From positions 1 through 64,000 of the forward strand of contig DAOWGM010000164.1 in the NCBI GenBank assembly GCA_030637515.1: 64,000 bases of DNA. The letters run 5' to 3'. The position numbers were made by a program, and so were the translations under genes. The notes under the pieces were generated by a model. It was not told the DNA's origin. It did not search any database and was given only the letters and a program-made list of their open reading frames with translations. Positions 1 to 10,327 of the stretch are shown here, in pieces. The stretch is from Bacteroidales bacterium. GTDB taxonomy: Bacteria > Bacteroidota > Bacteroidia > Bacteroidales > UBA12077. Within the stretch, counting starts at the first letter, position 1; the number at the start of each line of letters is the position of its first letter.

Positions 1-405
1 ATTGATCTTTTTTAAAAAGAAAAATCAAAAAAACTCTCTGCGTATTAATAAAGGGTAAGTATTATGAATTGAATTATGTTTTATAATTGTCTTTTAATAG
101 ATATTTGTTTGGTGTTTCGAAAGAGATAAAATATAAATTTGCTTCGAATCAAAGTGTGTGTATATAAAAATAAATACATATTATAAAAAGCCCCAAAATT
201 GTAATTAGAATTATTTTAAATTGGCTCTGTAAGTCTTGTTTTTGTTAGGTTGCAGAATAAAGATATTATAGGACATATTGTAAACCTTTGTATTCATAAA
301 TCTAAATTCTATATTACTCAATTATTTTTTGAAACCATTAATTATAAACTAAGCGTTTTAAAGTCTATGCGTGTAAAACGAATACTACAGGAAAAAGAAG
401 CAACA

Positions 406-885
406 ATGCAGGCTTCTGTCGATCTAACCTTAATTGATCCGCTAATTGATAAATACAAAAGTAAAAGGGGTAATATGATTCCTATTTTACAGGGGACTCA
501 GAATATATATGGATATTTGCCTGAAGTGGCTTTTATGAAAATAGCTGAATTAACAGGATTAAAACTTAGTGAAATGTATGGTGTTGCTACGTTTTATACT
601 CAATTCAGATTAAATCCGGTTGGGAAGCATATAGTTAAAGTATGTCATGGTACTGCTTGCCATGTTCAAAATGCAACTGCTATTTCAGAAGCAATCGAAG
701 ATGCTTTAGGAATAAAAGATGGTGAAACTACTGAGGATCGGATGTTTACCCTTGAATCTGTTGCATGTCTTGGTTGTTGTTCTTTAGCTCCGGTTATGAT
801 GATTGGAGATGATACTTACGGTAAGCTTACAGGAAATCAAGCTGTTAAAATCGTGAAGGAAATCAAGATTAAAGAAAGTAATTAA
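406..885 (+). CDS. nuoE: NADH dehydrogenase subunit E-like / HydC-like [2Fe-2S] thioredoxin-like protein
   Basis: Motifs YGVATFYTQFRL...VCHGTACHV...CLGCCSLAPVMM typical of NuoE. ORF opens at 250, but an ATG at 406 (MQASVDLTLIDPL) fits family length better. Confidence 0.9.
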   Translation: MQASVDLTLIDPLIDKYKSKRGNMIPILQGTQNIYGYLPEVAFMKIAELTGLKLSEMYGVATFYTQFRLNPVGKHIVKVCHGTACHVQNATAISEAIEDALGIKDGETTEDRMFTLESVACLGCCSLAPVMMIGDDTYGKLTGNQAVKIVKEIKIKESN

Positions 886-919
886 TTTATTCCAATTGGA
901 AATATCAAAAGAATTTAAA

Positions 920-2698
920 ATGGAAAAAACTAAAGTTTTAATAGGACTGGCAAGTTGTGGAATCGCTGCTGGTGCTAATAAAGTATTTGATAAGCTCAAA
1001 GCTTTACAGGAAGCTGATAAACTGGATATTGAACTTAAGAAAACAGGATGTATTGGAATGTGCTATAGAGAACCATTGGTTGAAGTTATTGACGAAACTG
1101 GTTCGTATTTATATGGCGAAATTAATGAAGAAAAAGCAGTTGAAATATTCGATAAACACTTAAAACAAGGCGAACCAGTAAAAGATTATGTCGTAAAAAG
1201 TGATTTGTTCAAATCAAAAGATGATAACTTTTGGACCGGTCAGGTAAAAATTGCATTACGAAATTGTGGTGTTATCGATCCTGAAAATATAAATGAATAT
1301 GAAGAGCAAGGAGGATATGAAGCCATAAGAAAAATACTTGAAGGGAAAATTGAACAAGAGCAAGTAATTCAAACTGTATTAGATTCAGGTATTCGCGGTC
1401 GCGGTGGTGGAGGATTCCCAACAGGATTAAAATGGAGATTTGCACAAAAGAATGATGCCGATACTAAATATATTATTTGTAATGCCGATGAAGGTGATCC
1501 AGGAGCATTTATGGATCGTTCGTTGTTAGAAGGTGATCCTCATGCAGTATTAGAAGGATTAGTAATAGGAGCTTATGCAATTGGAGCAAATGAAGGAGTT
1601 ATTTATTGTCGTGCTGAATATCCTTTAGCAATTAAACGATTAAACATAGCAATTGATCAGGCAAGAGAAAAAGGATATCTTGGAAATAATATAATGGGAG
1701 TTAAAGGATTTAATTTCGATTTGTATGTAAAAGAAGGTGCAGGAGCGTTTGTTTGTGGTGAAGAAACTGCATTAATGGCATCAATCGAAGGTGAACGTGG
1801 AATGCCACGTAAACGACCTCCATTTCCTGCAGAAGCAGGATTATACGGAAAACCTTCAAACATTAACAATGTTGAGACTTTCGCGAATATTCCATATATA
1901 TTATTGAACGGACCAGAATCATTTTCAAAATATGGTACTGAAAAAAGTAAAGGAACAAAAGTATTTGCATTAACAGGTAAAATTAATCATGGTGGTGCTG
2001 TTGAAGTTCCTATGGGAGTTTCGATTAAAGATATTATTTTCAAATTAGGTGGCGGAATAACTGATGGCAAAAAGTTTAAAGCAGTTCAGTTAGGAGGACC
2101 TTCCGGAGGTTGTATCCCGGAATATCTTGCTGATACATTAGTTGATTATGATTCAGTAAATGCTACTGGTGCTATTATGGGTTCTGGGGGTATGGTTGTA
2201 ATGGATGAAACCACCTGCATGGTTGATATGGCAAGGTTTTTTCTCGATTTTACTTGTAAAGAATCTTGTGGTAAATGTACTTTCTGTCGTGTAGGAACAA
2301 AACGAATGTTGGAAATTCTGGAAAGAATTACTCAAGGTGAAGGAAAAGAAGGTGATATTGAAAAACTTGAAGAACTGGCATATCAAATTAAAGATAACTC
2401 ACTTTGTGGACTTGGACAAACTGCTCCAAATCCTGTTTTAACTACTATAAAATATTTCCGTCATGAGTATGAAGCTCATATAAAGGATAAAAAATGTCCT
2501 GCATTAAATTGTAAAAAATTACTTACTTATACTGTTAATCCTGATACATGTACAGGATGTACAGTTTGTGCTAAAAACTGCCCGACTGATGCCATTGATG
2601 GAGCAAGAAAAGAATTGCATTTTATTCGTCAGGATGCATGTATTCAGTGCGGTATGTGCTTTAGTAAGTGTAAGTTTGATGCTATTTTATTATCATAA
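920..2698 (+). CDS. nuoF: NADH dehydrogenase subunit F-like / HydB-like flavoprotein with N-terminal 2Fe-2S domain and C-terminal 2x[4Fe-4S] ferredoxin
   Basis: GRGGGGFPTGLKW FMN/NADH motif, ESCGKCTFCRVGTKRM Fe-S motif, C-terminal CTGCTVCAKNCP and CIQCGMCFSKC clusters. ATG at 920 preferred over TTG at 896. Confidence 0.92.
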   Translation: MEKTKVLIGLASCGIAAGANKVFDKLKALQEADKLDIELKKTGCIGMCYREPLVEVIDETGSYLYGEINEEKAVEIFDKHLKQGEPVKDYVVKSDLFKSKDDNFWTGQVKIALRNCGVIDPENINEYEEQGGYEAIRKILEGKIEQEQVIQTVLDSGIRGRGGGGFPTGLKWRFAQKNDADTKYIICNADEGDPGAFMDRSLLEGDPHAVLEGLVIGAYAIGANEGVIYCRAEYPLAIKRLNIAIDQAREKGYLGNNIMGVKGFNFDLYVKEGAGAFVCGEETALMASIEGERGMPRKRPPFPAEAGLYGKPSNINNVETFANIPYILLNGPESFSKYGTEKSKGTKVFALTGKINHGGAVEVPMGVSIKDIIFKLGGGITDGKKFKAVQLGGPSGGCIPEYLADTLVDYDSVNATGAIMGSGGMVVMDETTCMVDMARFFLDFTCKESCGKCTFCRVGTKRMLEILERITQGEGKEGDIEKLEELAYQIKDNSLCGLGQTAPNPVLTTIKYFRHEYEAHIKDKKCPALNCKKLLTYTVNPDTCTGCTVCAKNCPTDAIDGARKELHFIRQDACIQCGMCFSKCKFDAILLS

Positions 2699-2750
2699 TT
2701 CAAACTTTAAGTGATAATTAAAGAATCATTAACCAAATTAGAAAAGAAAA

Positions 2751-5700
2751 ATGAGCAATCAATTAAATATAATACTTAACGGAAAAAATGTTAAAGGAAA
2801 CCCTGAAGAAACAATTCTTCAGTTAGCAAAGCGAAATGGAATTGAAATTCCAACCTTATGTAACGATCCGCGATTAAAACCATTCTCTTCATGTTTTGTA
2901 TGTGTGGTTGAAGTTGATGGAATGAAAGGAATGCAACCATCCTGTTCGACCAAAATACAGGAAGGGATGAAAGTTGAAACCGAAAACGAAAAAGTAAAAA
3001 TAGCGCGAAAAACAGCATTAGATTTAATGCTTAGTAATCATTATGCTGATTGTGAAGCACCGTGTAAGCAAACTTGTCCTGCGGGTGTAGATGTGCAGGG
3101 ATATATTGCTTTAATTGAAAAAGGACTTTATAGCGAAGCAATTGGTTTAATTAAAGAAACCAATCCATTACCAGCAATCTGTGGCCGTGTTTGTGTTCGT
3201 CCTTGCGAAGTTGCATGTCGTCGAAATCATTTAGACGAAGGTGCTGCTGTTGGAATAGATTATATGAAACGTTTTGCGGCAGATCAGGATTTACTTTCTG
3301 AAACAAAATATATTCCTGAAGTAGCAAAGTCAACAGATAAAAAAGTTGCTATTATTGGCGCTGGTCCTGGTGGATTATCAACTGCATATTTTTTACAACA
3401 AAAAGGACATCAATGTGATATATTTGAAGCTGCTCCAAACCCTGGAGGTTGGTTACGTTATGGTATTCCTGAGTATCGTTTACCAAATGATATTTTAGAT
3501 AAAGAAGTAGCTGCCGTTACAGAATTAGGAGCAAATATCTTTTATAATAAAAAGTTAGGCGATAATGTAAGTTATAAAGAACTGAAGAAAGATTACGATT
3601 CAGTTATTTTAACCATAGGTTCGCAACGAGGAACATTAATTGGTTGCGAAGGTGATGATGCTGAAAATGTATATTCTGGAATTGATTTTCTTAGAAATAT
3701 GGAAATGACAGGTCAGAAATATGATTTTGCCGGAAAAACAATAGCAGTTGTTGGTGGAGGAAATACAGCAATGGATTGCTGTCGTACATCATTGCGTTGT
3801 GGTGCTGAAAAAGTTTATGTAATTTATCGTCGTACTGAAAAAGAAATGCCTGCAAACCCAATTGAGATTCATGAATCAAAGGTTGAGGGTATTGAATATA
3901 TGTTTCTTACCAATCCTACAAAAGTTAACAAAGATAAGGATGGTAAGTTAAAATCAATGACTTGTCTGAAAATGGAATTAGGTGAGCCAGATGCTTCTGG
4001 TCGTCGTCGTCCGATTCCTATTGAAGGTTCTGAGTTTGATATTGAACTTGATTATGCTTTAGCAGCAATTGGTCAGAAAACGGAAGTTAATTTCTTAGAT
4101 GATATTAATAAGTTTGCAACAGATGGTAAGTTAGAAGTAAATCGTTGGGGAGATATTGATGCTGATAAGGATACTTTACAAACTGGATCAAAATCAATTT
4201 TTGCTGCTGGTGATGGAGTTTCTGGTCCTGCAACTATTATTGAAGCTGTTGCACAGGCAAAAGTAGCAAGTCGCAGCTGCCATCAGTTTTTAATGGGCGA
4301 AGAATTAAAACCTGAACCAAAAGAATTTATCAGCCGCAGAGATAATTTTAAAGAACTCACTTCAAGTGATTTTCTTGGCAGATATCAAAACCAGATTCGC
4401 GAAGAAATGCCTGTTCTTGAGGCTGACGACCGAGTTAATTTTAAAGAAGTTGAGTTGGGATATAATGATGAAAATGTTGCAAAACACGAAGCAGAAAGAT
4501 GTCTGGAATGTGGTTGTACAGAGTTTCATACTTGTGACCTTAAGAAATATTCAACAGAGTATGATGCTGATCAGAAGCATTTTGAAGGTGATTTTCATGC
4601 GCACGAATTGGATTTTTCTCATCCGTTTATTGAAATAGATAATAACAAATGTATTCTATGTGCACGATGTGTTAGAATCTGTAAAGAAGTTGTTGGAGCA
4701 AATGCTCTTGGATTAGTAAATCGCGGATTCGATACATATATAGCTCCAAGTATGGGGAATTCATTAACAGAAACAGATTGTGAATCTTGTGGATTATGTA
4801 TTTCAACATGTCCAACAGGAGCAATAACAGAAAATGTAGCTTTCAAACCCGGTCCGGTTAAGCTGGAAACAGTTAACACAATATGTAATTATTGTTCGGT
4901 TGGTTGTGAAGTTGAGTATCAACATAAATCAGAATTTGTTTGGAAAGCCAATGGTAAGGATGGTCAAATAAATCAGGATGGAAATATTTGCCGTTATCCT
5001 AAATTTGGATATGGTGTAATGAACGATACAACACGATTAACTCAGCCTTTATTAAAAGTTGATGGTAAGTTTGAGACTATTAGTTGGGATAAAGCATTTG
5101 ATATTATTGCTGATGAGATTAAAGGTGCTGACGCGGACGAAAATGGTTTCTTTGCTGGAGCAAGATTAAGCAATGAAGAAATGTATTTAGTTCAGAAACT
5201 TGCAAGAGCTGGAGCAAAAACCAACAATGTTACAAGTTTCCATTATACAGGGCAGGGCAGATGGTACAGCCAGAATTCAGAAGCAAATGTGCCTTTTGAG
5301 CAAATAAAAGATGCAAGCAAAATTTATATTTTGGGCTCTGAAACAAATATGGATAATGCGGTTGTTAGCTTTATGATTAATAATGCAAGAGAACTTGAAA
5401 GTACTCCTGTAGAATTAGTTACAAATAAAGATTTAAGTGCATTAGAGCATAAAGTAGATAATACTATAAAAGTAAAATCATATTATCATTTCATTAAAGC
5501 AGTTAATTATAAATTAATTGAAAAAGGATTACAAAACAATCTGTTTATTAATGATAATTGCAGAGGATATGATGAATACAAAAAAGATTTAGCTAAAGAA
5601 AACTTTGAAGAGCTTGTAAAAGAATCTGGTGTTTGTTGTCAAGAAGTTATTGAAGAATTTGCGGTTAATTATAATAATGAAATAAATGCAGTTCTTGTAT

Positions 5701-6449
5701 TCTCAGAAAAAGAAGTTTCTTCAAATGTAAGCCGGGAATTATTTAATTTAGCAATGATAACCGGTAAATTAGGAAAAACAGCAAATGGACTGATTTCTCT
5801 AAAAGAAAAGAATAATTCTCAGGGATTAATTGATATGGGAATTTCAACGAAAAATGGTGTTGGAAATATTGATCTCGCTGATGAAAAGTATGCTAAGAAA
5901 TTGGCAAAGAAGTGGAATATAGAAGAATTTCCTCAGCAGGGTGATAAATGTATGAAGGAGCTATTAAATGAAGGATTGATTAAGAAATTCTACATTTTTG
6001 GTGAAGACCCAGTTGGATGTACAACAGATAAAGCAAAAGTGCAAAAATGGTTTGCAGATGCTGAGTTTGTAATCGTACAAGACTATTTTATGACTGAAAC
6101 AGCTAAATTGGCCAATTTAATTCTTCCTGCATCATTCCCAATTGAAACAAGCGGTAGCTTTACAAATACTCAAAAGAATATCCAGATATTTGAAAAGCAA
6201 TTCAATGGAAAAGTTGAAGTTGAAAATTATAAGCAGTTAATTCAAATATTAAATCAGCTTACAGAAACAGAATTAGATTCTGTTGATAAAGTAAGAGAAG
6301 AATTATTTGAAATATTATCTGGTATAGAAAAGAAGGAGAATTACGAACTTATTTATACTGAAAAAGATAATTTAAATAAGCTTTTTAAACATGGTTGCGA
6401 TTTTGCTGTTAAATACTTTGACCAAAAATTCAAAAAAGCATTTAATTGA
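2751..6449 (+). CDS. Chimeric oxidoreductase: N-terminal 2Fe-2S ferredoxin, GltD/NfnB-like FAD-NAD(P) module, 2x[4Fe-4S] ferredoxin, C-terminal molybdopterin oxidoreductase (NuoG/FdhA)-like domain
   Basis: CNDPRLKPFSSCFVC; CEAPCKQTCPAGVDVQGYI; GAGPGGLSTAYFLQ; VVGGGNTAMDCCRTSLR; CILCARCVRICK; CESCGLCISTCPTGA; CNYCSVGCEVEY...GNIC. Confidence 0.88.
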   Translation: MSNQLNIILNGKNVKGNPEETILQLAKRNGIEIPTLCNDPRLKPFSSCFVCVVEVDGMKGMQPSCSTKIQEGMKVETENEKVKIARKTALDLMLSNHYADCEAPCKQTCPAGVDVQGYIALIEKGLYSEAIGLIKETNPLPAICGRVCVRPCEVACRRNHLDEGAAVGIDYMKRFAADQDLLSETKYIPEVAKSTDKKVAIIGAGPGGLSTAYFLQQKGHQCDIFEAAPNPGGWLRYGIPEYRLPNDILDKEVAAVTELGANIFYNKKLGDNVSYKELKKDYDSVILTIGSQRGTLIGCEGDDAENVYSGIDFLRNMEMTGQKYDFAGKTIAVVGGGNTAMDCCRTSLRCGAEKVYVIYRRTEKEMPANPIEIHESKVEGIEYMFLTNPTKVNKDKDGKLKSMTCLKMELGEPDASGRRRPIPIEGSEFDIELDYALAAIGQKTEVNFLDDINKFATDGKLEVNRWGDIDADKDTLQTGSKSIFAAGDGVSGPATIIEAVAQAKVASRSCHQFLMGEELKPEPKEFISRRDNFKELTSSDFLGRYQNQIREEMPVLEADDRVNFKEVELGYNDENVAKHEAERCLECGCTEFHTCDLKKYSTEYDADQKHFEGDFHAHELDFSHPFIEIDNNKCILCARCVRICKEVVGANALGLVNRGFDTYIAPSMGNSLTETDCESCGLCISTCPTGAITENVAFKPGPVKLETVNTICNYCSVGCEVEYQHKSEFVWKANGKDGQINQDGNICRYPKFGYGVMNDTTRLTQPLLKVDGKFETISWDKAFDIIADEIKGADADENGFFAGARLSNEEMYLVQKLARAGAKTNNVTSFHYTGQGRWYSQNSEANVPFEQIKDASKIYILGSETNMDNAVVSFMINNARELESTPVELVTNKDLSALEHKVDNTIKVKSYYHFIKAVNYKLIEKGLQNNLFINDNCRGYDEYKKDLAKENFEELVKESGVCCQEVIEEFAVNYNNEINAVLVFSEKEVSSNVSRELFNLAMITGKLGKTANGLISLKEKNNSQGLIDMGISTKNGVGNIDLADEKYAKKLAKKWNIEEFPQQGDKCMKELLNEGLIKKFYIFGEDPVGCTTDKAKVQKWFADAEFVIVQDYFMTETAKLANLILPASFPIETSGSFTNTQKNIQIFEKQFNGKVEVENYKQLIQILNQLTETELDSVDKVREELFEILSGIEKKENYELIYTEKDNLNKLFKHGCDFAVKYFDQKFKKAFN

Positions 6450-6460
6450 TATCTAATGAA

Positions 6461-6490
6461 AGAACACCTTGCTTTTTAATGAGGTGTTCT
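6461..6490 (+). terminator. Stem-loop after the chimeric oxidoreductase gene (weak terminator)
   Basis: AGAACACCT...AGGTGTTCT perfect 9-bp inverted repeat just downstream of the stop codon; no strong T-tract. Confidence 0.45.
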
Positions 6491-6697
6491 AAGCTTTTAC
6501 TTACGAATGGTTTAATTTTAAACTATCGATACTCTTAATAGTGCAAAAGCGATATTTATTACGATACAGCAAATAGATCTAATTTTAATAAATATAACGA
6601 AAAGCTTGCTTTGAATGCTAATATTTAATAACTTATAATAAAATTTTGCACCTAAACATCTACTTATTCGAAACAAAAAATATTTAAAAGTATAATT

Positions 6698-7579
6698 ATG
6701 TATAATTTCATTTCATTAAAAGTAAAATGCCATGAATGTGGTAAGTCACTAATGGATCATGAGAAATTAGTAGATCATGAGACTAGTATAAAATTACATA
6801 TTAAAATTGGCAAAAATAAAGGAACTATTAATTTAAGTTCAATTTATGGAAGTTATAATTACATATGTGATATTGAAATTCCGGATAGTCAGATAGCTGA
6901 ATTTTATTGTCCGCATTGTCAGGCTCAAATTATTGAAGAAGATAAATGTAAAATCTGTGATGCTCCAATGATTCCTTTAACTATAGATATGGGAGGAGTA
7001 GTTAGTATATGTTCCCGAAGTGGATGTAAAAATCATACTATTGAGTTTGAAGATCTTTCAGTTGCTTTGAAAAAACTTTACCAGGAACATGGATTTAGAG
7101 GTAGATACTATCCAAAAGATTTAGATTTACGTGGTCAGTTTGATAAACCTAAGGTTGAGAAAGTAGATGAAGTAAAAGAGATTCTTGAAACAGGTACCTT
7201 TCTTAATTCTTATTGTCCTCATTGCAAAAAAAGCTTAATTGAACATAATATGCTTAAGTTGAAGATTGTAGATTATGAAAAAAAGGACTCAGGATTTGTT
7301 ATGTTAAGTCCCTACTTAAATGTCTATTCTACAAAATCAACGATTTTTCTTAAAGAAAATAAACCTGTAAGTGATATAAAATGTTTTCATTGCGATGCAA
7401 GTTTAATGATCGAAGATAAAACATGTGAAATATGCAATTCATCTGTTGCAAAAATCTCTATTGGTGCCAGAACGAGGCTAATTAATTTTTATATTTGTTC
7501 AAAGAAGGGATGTAAATGGCATGGTTTGAGTGAAAACGACTTATATGATATTCGATTAGAAGATAGTATGGAGTGGTAG
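6698..7579 (+). CDS. Cys-rich tandem zinc-ribbon-like protein (two related cassettes)
   Basis: Two internally related units: CHECG...CPHC...CKIC...CSRSGC and CPHC...CFHC...CEIC...CSKKGCKWHGLS. The second is clearly similar to the N-terminus of the NfnB-like protein at 8500. Confidence 0.7.
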   Translation: MYNFISLKVKCHECGKSLMDHEKLVDHETSIKLHIKIGKNKGTINLSSIYGSYNYICDIEIPDSQIAEFYCPHCQAQIIEEDKCKICDAPMIPLTIDMGGVVSICSRSGCKNHTIEFEDLSVALKKLYQEHGFRGRYYPKDLDLRGQFDKPKVEKVDEVKEILETGTFLNSYCPHCKKSLIEHNMLKLKIVDYEKKDSGFVMLSPYLNVYSTKSTIFLKENKPVSDIKCFHCDASLMIEDKTCEICNSSVAKISIGARTRLINFYICSKKGCKWHGLSENDLYDIRLEDSMEW

Positions 7580-7634
7580 ATTATTAACCAGCGATTCCCT
7601 GATTGAAACATAAAGATGAGTAAATTATTTAGTT

Positions 7635-8462
7635 GTGTTTCAGATAGAAAGAAAACAAGAATTAGCAAAAGGAACAATAATTAGATTTGACATTAATGCT
7701 CCTAAAATTGCTAAAAAAGCTAAGCCAGGTCAATTTATTATTTTACGGGTTAACGAAACTGGTGAAAGAATACCAATGACCATTGCTGATAAAGATGAAT
7801 TTGCTGGATTTATAACAATTATATTTCAGGTTGTTGGAAAAACAACTGCTTTAATGCGTTCTTTGAAAGAAGGTGATTATATAAAAGATGTTGCCGGACC
7901 ATTAGGAAAACCTGCTGAAGTTGAAAAAACAGGAACGGTTGTAATGGTTGGTGGCGGAACAGGTGTCGCAATTTTATATCACGTTACAAAGGCTTTTAAG
8001 GAAGCAGGGAATCACGTAATCGGTATTATTGGTGCTCGCGAAAAAAATATGCTGATACTCGAAAATGAGATGCAGACTATTTGCGACGAGTTAATAGTAA
8101 CAACCGATGACGGAAGTTATGGTGAAAGAGGTTTTGTAACTCAACCACTGGATAAATATCTTAGCGAAAGACACGACATAAAACTTGTATATGCAATAGG
8201 CCCAATAGTGATGATGAAAAATGTTTGTGCCTTAACCAGAAAATACGAAATGCCAACAAAAGTTAGTTTAAATCCAATAATGATAGATGGTACAGGTATG
8301 TGTGGCGGTTGCAGAGTTAATGTTAAGGGTCAAACAAAATTCTGTTGTGTCGATGGCCCTGATTTTGACGGACATGATGTAGATTTTGACGAACTTGAAA
8401 AACGAAATTCGTTATATTTAAAGGATGAAAAAGATTCTTTGCTTTTCTCTATTCATAAATAA
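7635..8462 (+). CDS. nfnA: NfnA-like ferredoxin-NADP+ reductase subunit alpha / sulfide dehydrogenase subunit
   Basis: FNR-like fold signature GTVVMVGGGTGVAILYHV and C-terminal 2Fe-2S motif DGTGMCGGCRV...KFCCVDGP. GTG start. Confidence 0.9.
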   Translation: MFQIERKQELAKGTIIRFDINAPKIAKKAKPGQFIILRVNETGERIPMTIADKDEFAGFITIIFQVVGKTTALMRSLKEGDYIKDVAGPLGKPAEVEKTGTVVMVGGGTGVAILYHVTKAFKEAGNHVIGIIGAREKNMLILENEMQTICDELIVTTDDGSYGERGFVTQPLDKYLSERHDIKLVYAIGPIVMMKNVCALTRKYEMPTKVSLNPIMIDGTGMCGGCRVNVKGQTKFCCVDGPDFDGHDVDFDELEKRNSLYLKDEKDSLLFSIHK

Positions 8463-8499
8463 TAATTAACCGTCAATAATAGCAACTTAAAATTAAACA

Positions 8500-10293
8500 A
8501 TGCGAATTAAAGATGTTAAATATTTAAAATTTAAAACATTTCTAAATGCATACTGTCCGCATTGTAACAAAAGCTTTAATGTTAGTAAAAAAGATGAAAA
8601 AACGATTGATTTAAAAGCAGTTTACAAAAAACAAGAAATTGATTTACAACTTAGTCCTTATCTGGATGTATTCGATGTAGAAGCATCAATTCCATTAAAC
8701 AAAGGTGATATTTTAGATGATTTACTTTGCCAGTTTTGCAATAAAAGTATTGTAAAAAAGGATGTAAACTGTAAAGAATGTGGTACAAATGCTGCTGAAG
8801 TTATTATTTCTGCTGATGAAAAGTTAATACCATTCTATTTATGTTTGAAGTATGGTTGTGAGTGGCATGGTTTATCAAAAGCTGATGAGAAAAAAATAAA
8901 ATTAAAAATTCCTCGTCAGGATATGCCGGAGCAGGACCAGACTCTTAGAGTTCATAACCATCAGGAAGTTCCATATGGTTACACTTCTGAACTTGCCTTA
9001 CTTGAAGCAGGAAGATGTATTCAGTGCAAAAATCCAAAGTGTATTGAAGGTTGTCCTGTTAATGTCGACATTCCCAACTTTATTTCATTAGTGGCAGAAG
9101 AGAAATTTGATGAGGCGGTTAAAAAAATTAAGGAAAGAAATATTCTTCCTGCAATTTGTGGACGTGTTTGTCCTCAGGAAAATCAATGTGAAGAAACTTG
9201 TGTGCTTGGAATTAAAGACAAGCCAGTTGCCATTGGTCGATTAGAGCGATTTGTGGCAGATTATGAACGAAAAATGGAATTAGTGAAAGTTCCTGCTATT
9301 AATCATAGCAATGGAAAGAGGATAGCTGTTGTTGGTTCAGGACCTGCAGGTTTAACTGTTGCAGCAGATATGCGACAGTTAGGTTATTCGGTTACAATAT
9401 TTGAAGCTCTTCATGAAACCGGAGGTGTTTTAACATATGGAATCCCTGAATTTAGATTACCAAAATCGATTGTGCAATTCGAAATTAACTACTTAAAGGA
9501 AATGGGTTGTAGAATAGAATTGAATCATATTATTGGTGCAACCCTTACAGTAGATGAATTACTTGAAGATTTTGATGCAGTTTTTATTGGTGTTGGTGCT
9601 GGTTTACCAACATTTATGAAACTCGAAGGTGAGAATTTAGGAAATATTTTCTCAGCAAATGAGTATCTTACACGAATGAATTTGATGAAAGCATATAAGT
9701 TTCCGGAATACGACACTCCAATGCCAAAAGGTGAAAGGGTTGCTGTTATTGGCGGAGGGAATGTTGCAATGGATTCTGCCCGCACAGCAATGCGAACCGG
9801 ATCAAGTGAAGTTACAATAGTTTACAGAAGATCAAGAAACGAGCTTCCTGCAAGAGAAGAAGAAGTTCATCATGCGGAAGAAGAAGGTATAAAGTTTAGA
9901 TTATTAACAAATCCGATAAGATATATTGGAACAGATGAGAACAGGGTAAAAGGGATGGAATGTATTAAAATGAAATTAGGAGAACCTGACGATTCAGGTA
10001 GGAGAAGACCTATTCCTATTGAAGACTCTAATTTTATTTTAGATTGTGATTTAGTAGTAGTTGCAATTGGAACAGGCCCAAATCCTACTATTTTTCAATC
10101 TACACCAGATATTAAAAGAAATAAATGGGGCTATATTGAAGTTAATCCTGAAACCAATGAAACATCAAAAAAATATGTTTATGCCGGTGGAGATATTGTT
10201 ACAGGATCGGCAACAGTAATCCAGGCGATGGGAGCAGGGAGAATTGCGTCAAATGCAATGAACAAAAAATTATCTAAAAACAAAAAGAAATAA
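8500..10293 (+). CDS. nfnB: NfnB-like NADPH-dependent glutamate synthase beta-chain homologue with an extra N-terminal Cys-rich zinc-ribbon-like domain
   Basis: Canonical NfnB/GltD core from RQDMPEQD...CIQCKNPKCIEGCPVNVDIPNFI and GSGPAGLTVAADMRQ, preceded by ~135 aa with CPHC, CQFC, CKEC and CLKYGC pairs. Confidence 0.9.
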   Translation: MRIKDVKYLKFKTFLNAYCPHCNKSFNVSKKDEKTIDLKAVYKKQEIDLQLSPYLDVFDVEASIPLNKGDILDDLLCQFCNKSIVKKDVNCKECGTNAAEVIISADEKLIPFYLCLKYGCEWHGLSKADEKKIKLKIPRQDMPEQDQTLRVHNHQEVPYGYTSELALLEAGRCIQCKNPKCIEGCPVNVDIPNFISLVAEEKFDEAVKKIKERNILPAICGRVCPQENQCEETCVLGIKDKPVAIGRLERFVADYERKMELVKVPAINHSNGKRIAVVGSGPAGLTVAADMRQLGYSVTIFEALHETGGVLTYGIPEFRLPKSIVQFEINYLKEMGCRIELNHIIGATLTVDELLEDFDAVFIGVGAGLPTFMKLEGENLGNIFSANEYLTRMNLMKAYKFPEYDTPMPKGERVAVIGGGNVAMDSARTAMRTGSSEVTIVYRRSRNELPAREEEVHHAEEEGIKFRLLTNPIRYIGTDENRVKGMECIKMKLGEPDDSGRRRPIPIEDSNFILDCDLVVVAIGTGPNPTIFQSTPDIKRNKWGYIEVNPETNETSKKYVYAGGDIVTGSATVIQAMGAGRIASNAMNKKLSKNKKK

Positions 10294-10327
10294 ACAGTAT
10301 TAAAATTAAAATCAATAAATTTAGAAA

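Noticed and set aside
250-405. N-terminal extension of the NuoE-like ORF
   Set aside because: No family similarity; an ATG at 406 gives a standard NuoE length.
2153-2386. Antisense ORF track entries overlapping strong CDSs (e.g. 784-999 -, 1657-1869 -, 2153-2386 -, 2791-3018 -, 9525-9785 -, 47727-48041 -, 53099-53476 -)
   Set aside because: They lie opposite well-supported genes, have low-complexity or atypical composition, and show no family motif.
4366-4638. Alternative-frame ORF inside the chimeric oxidoreductase
   Set aside because: Fully overlaps a strongly supported CDS on the same strand; no independent evidence.
2751-6449. Selenocysteine-containing formate dehydrogenase
   Set aside because: No in-frame TGA; the expected catalytic position lacks both Cys and Sec.
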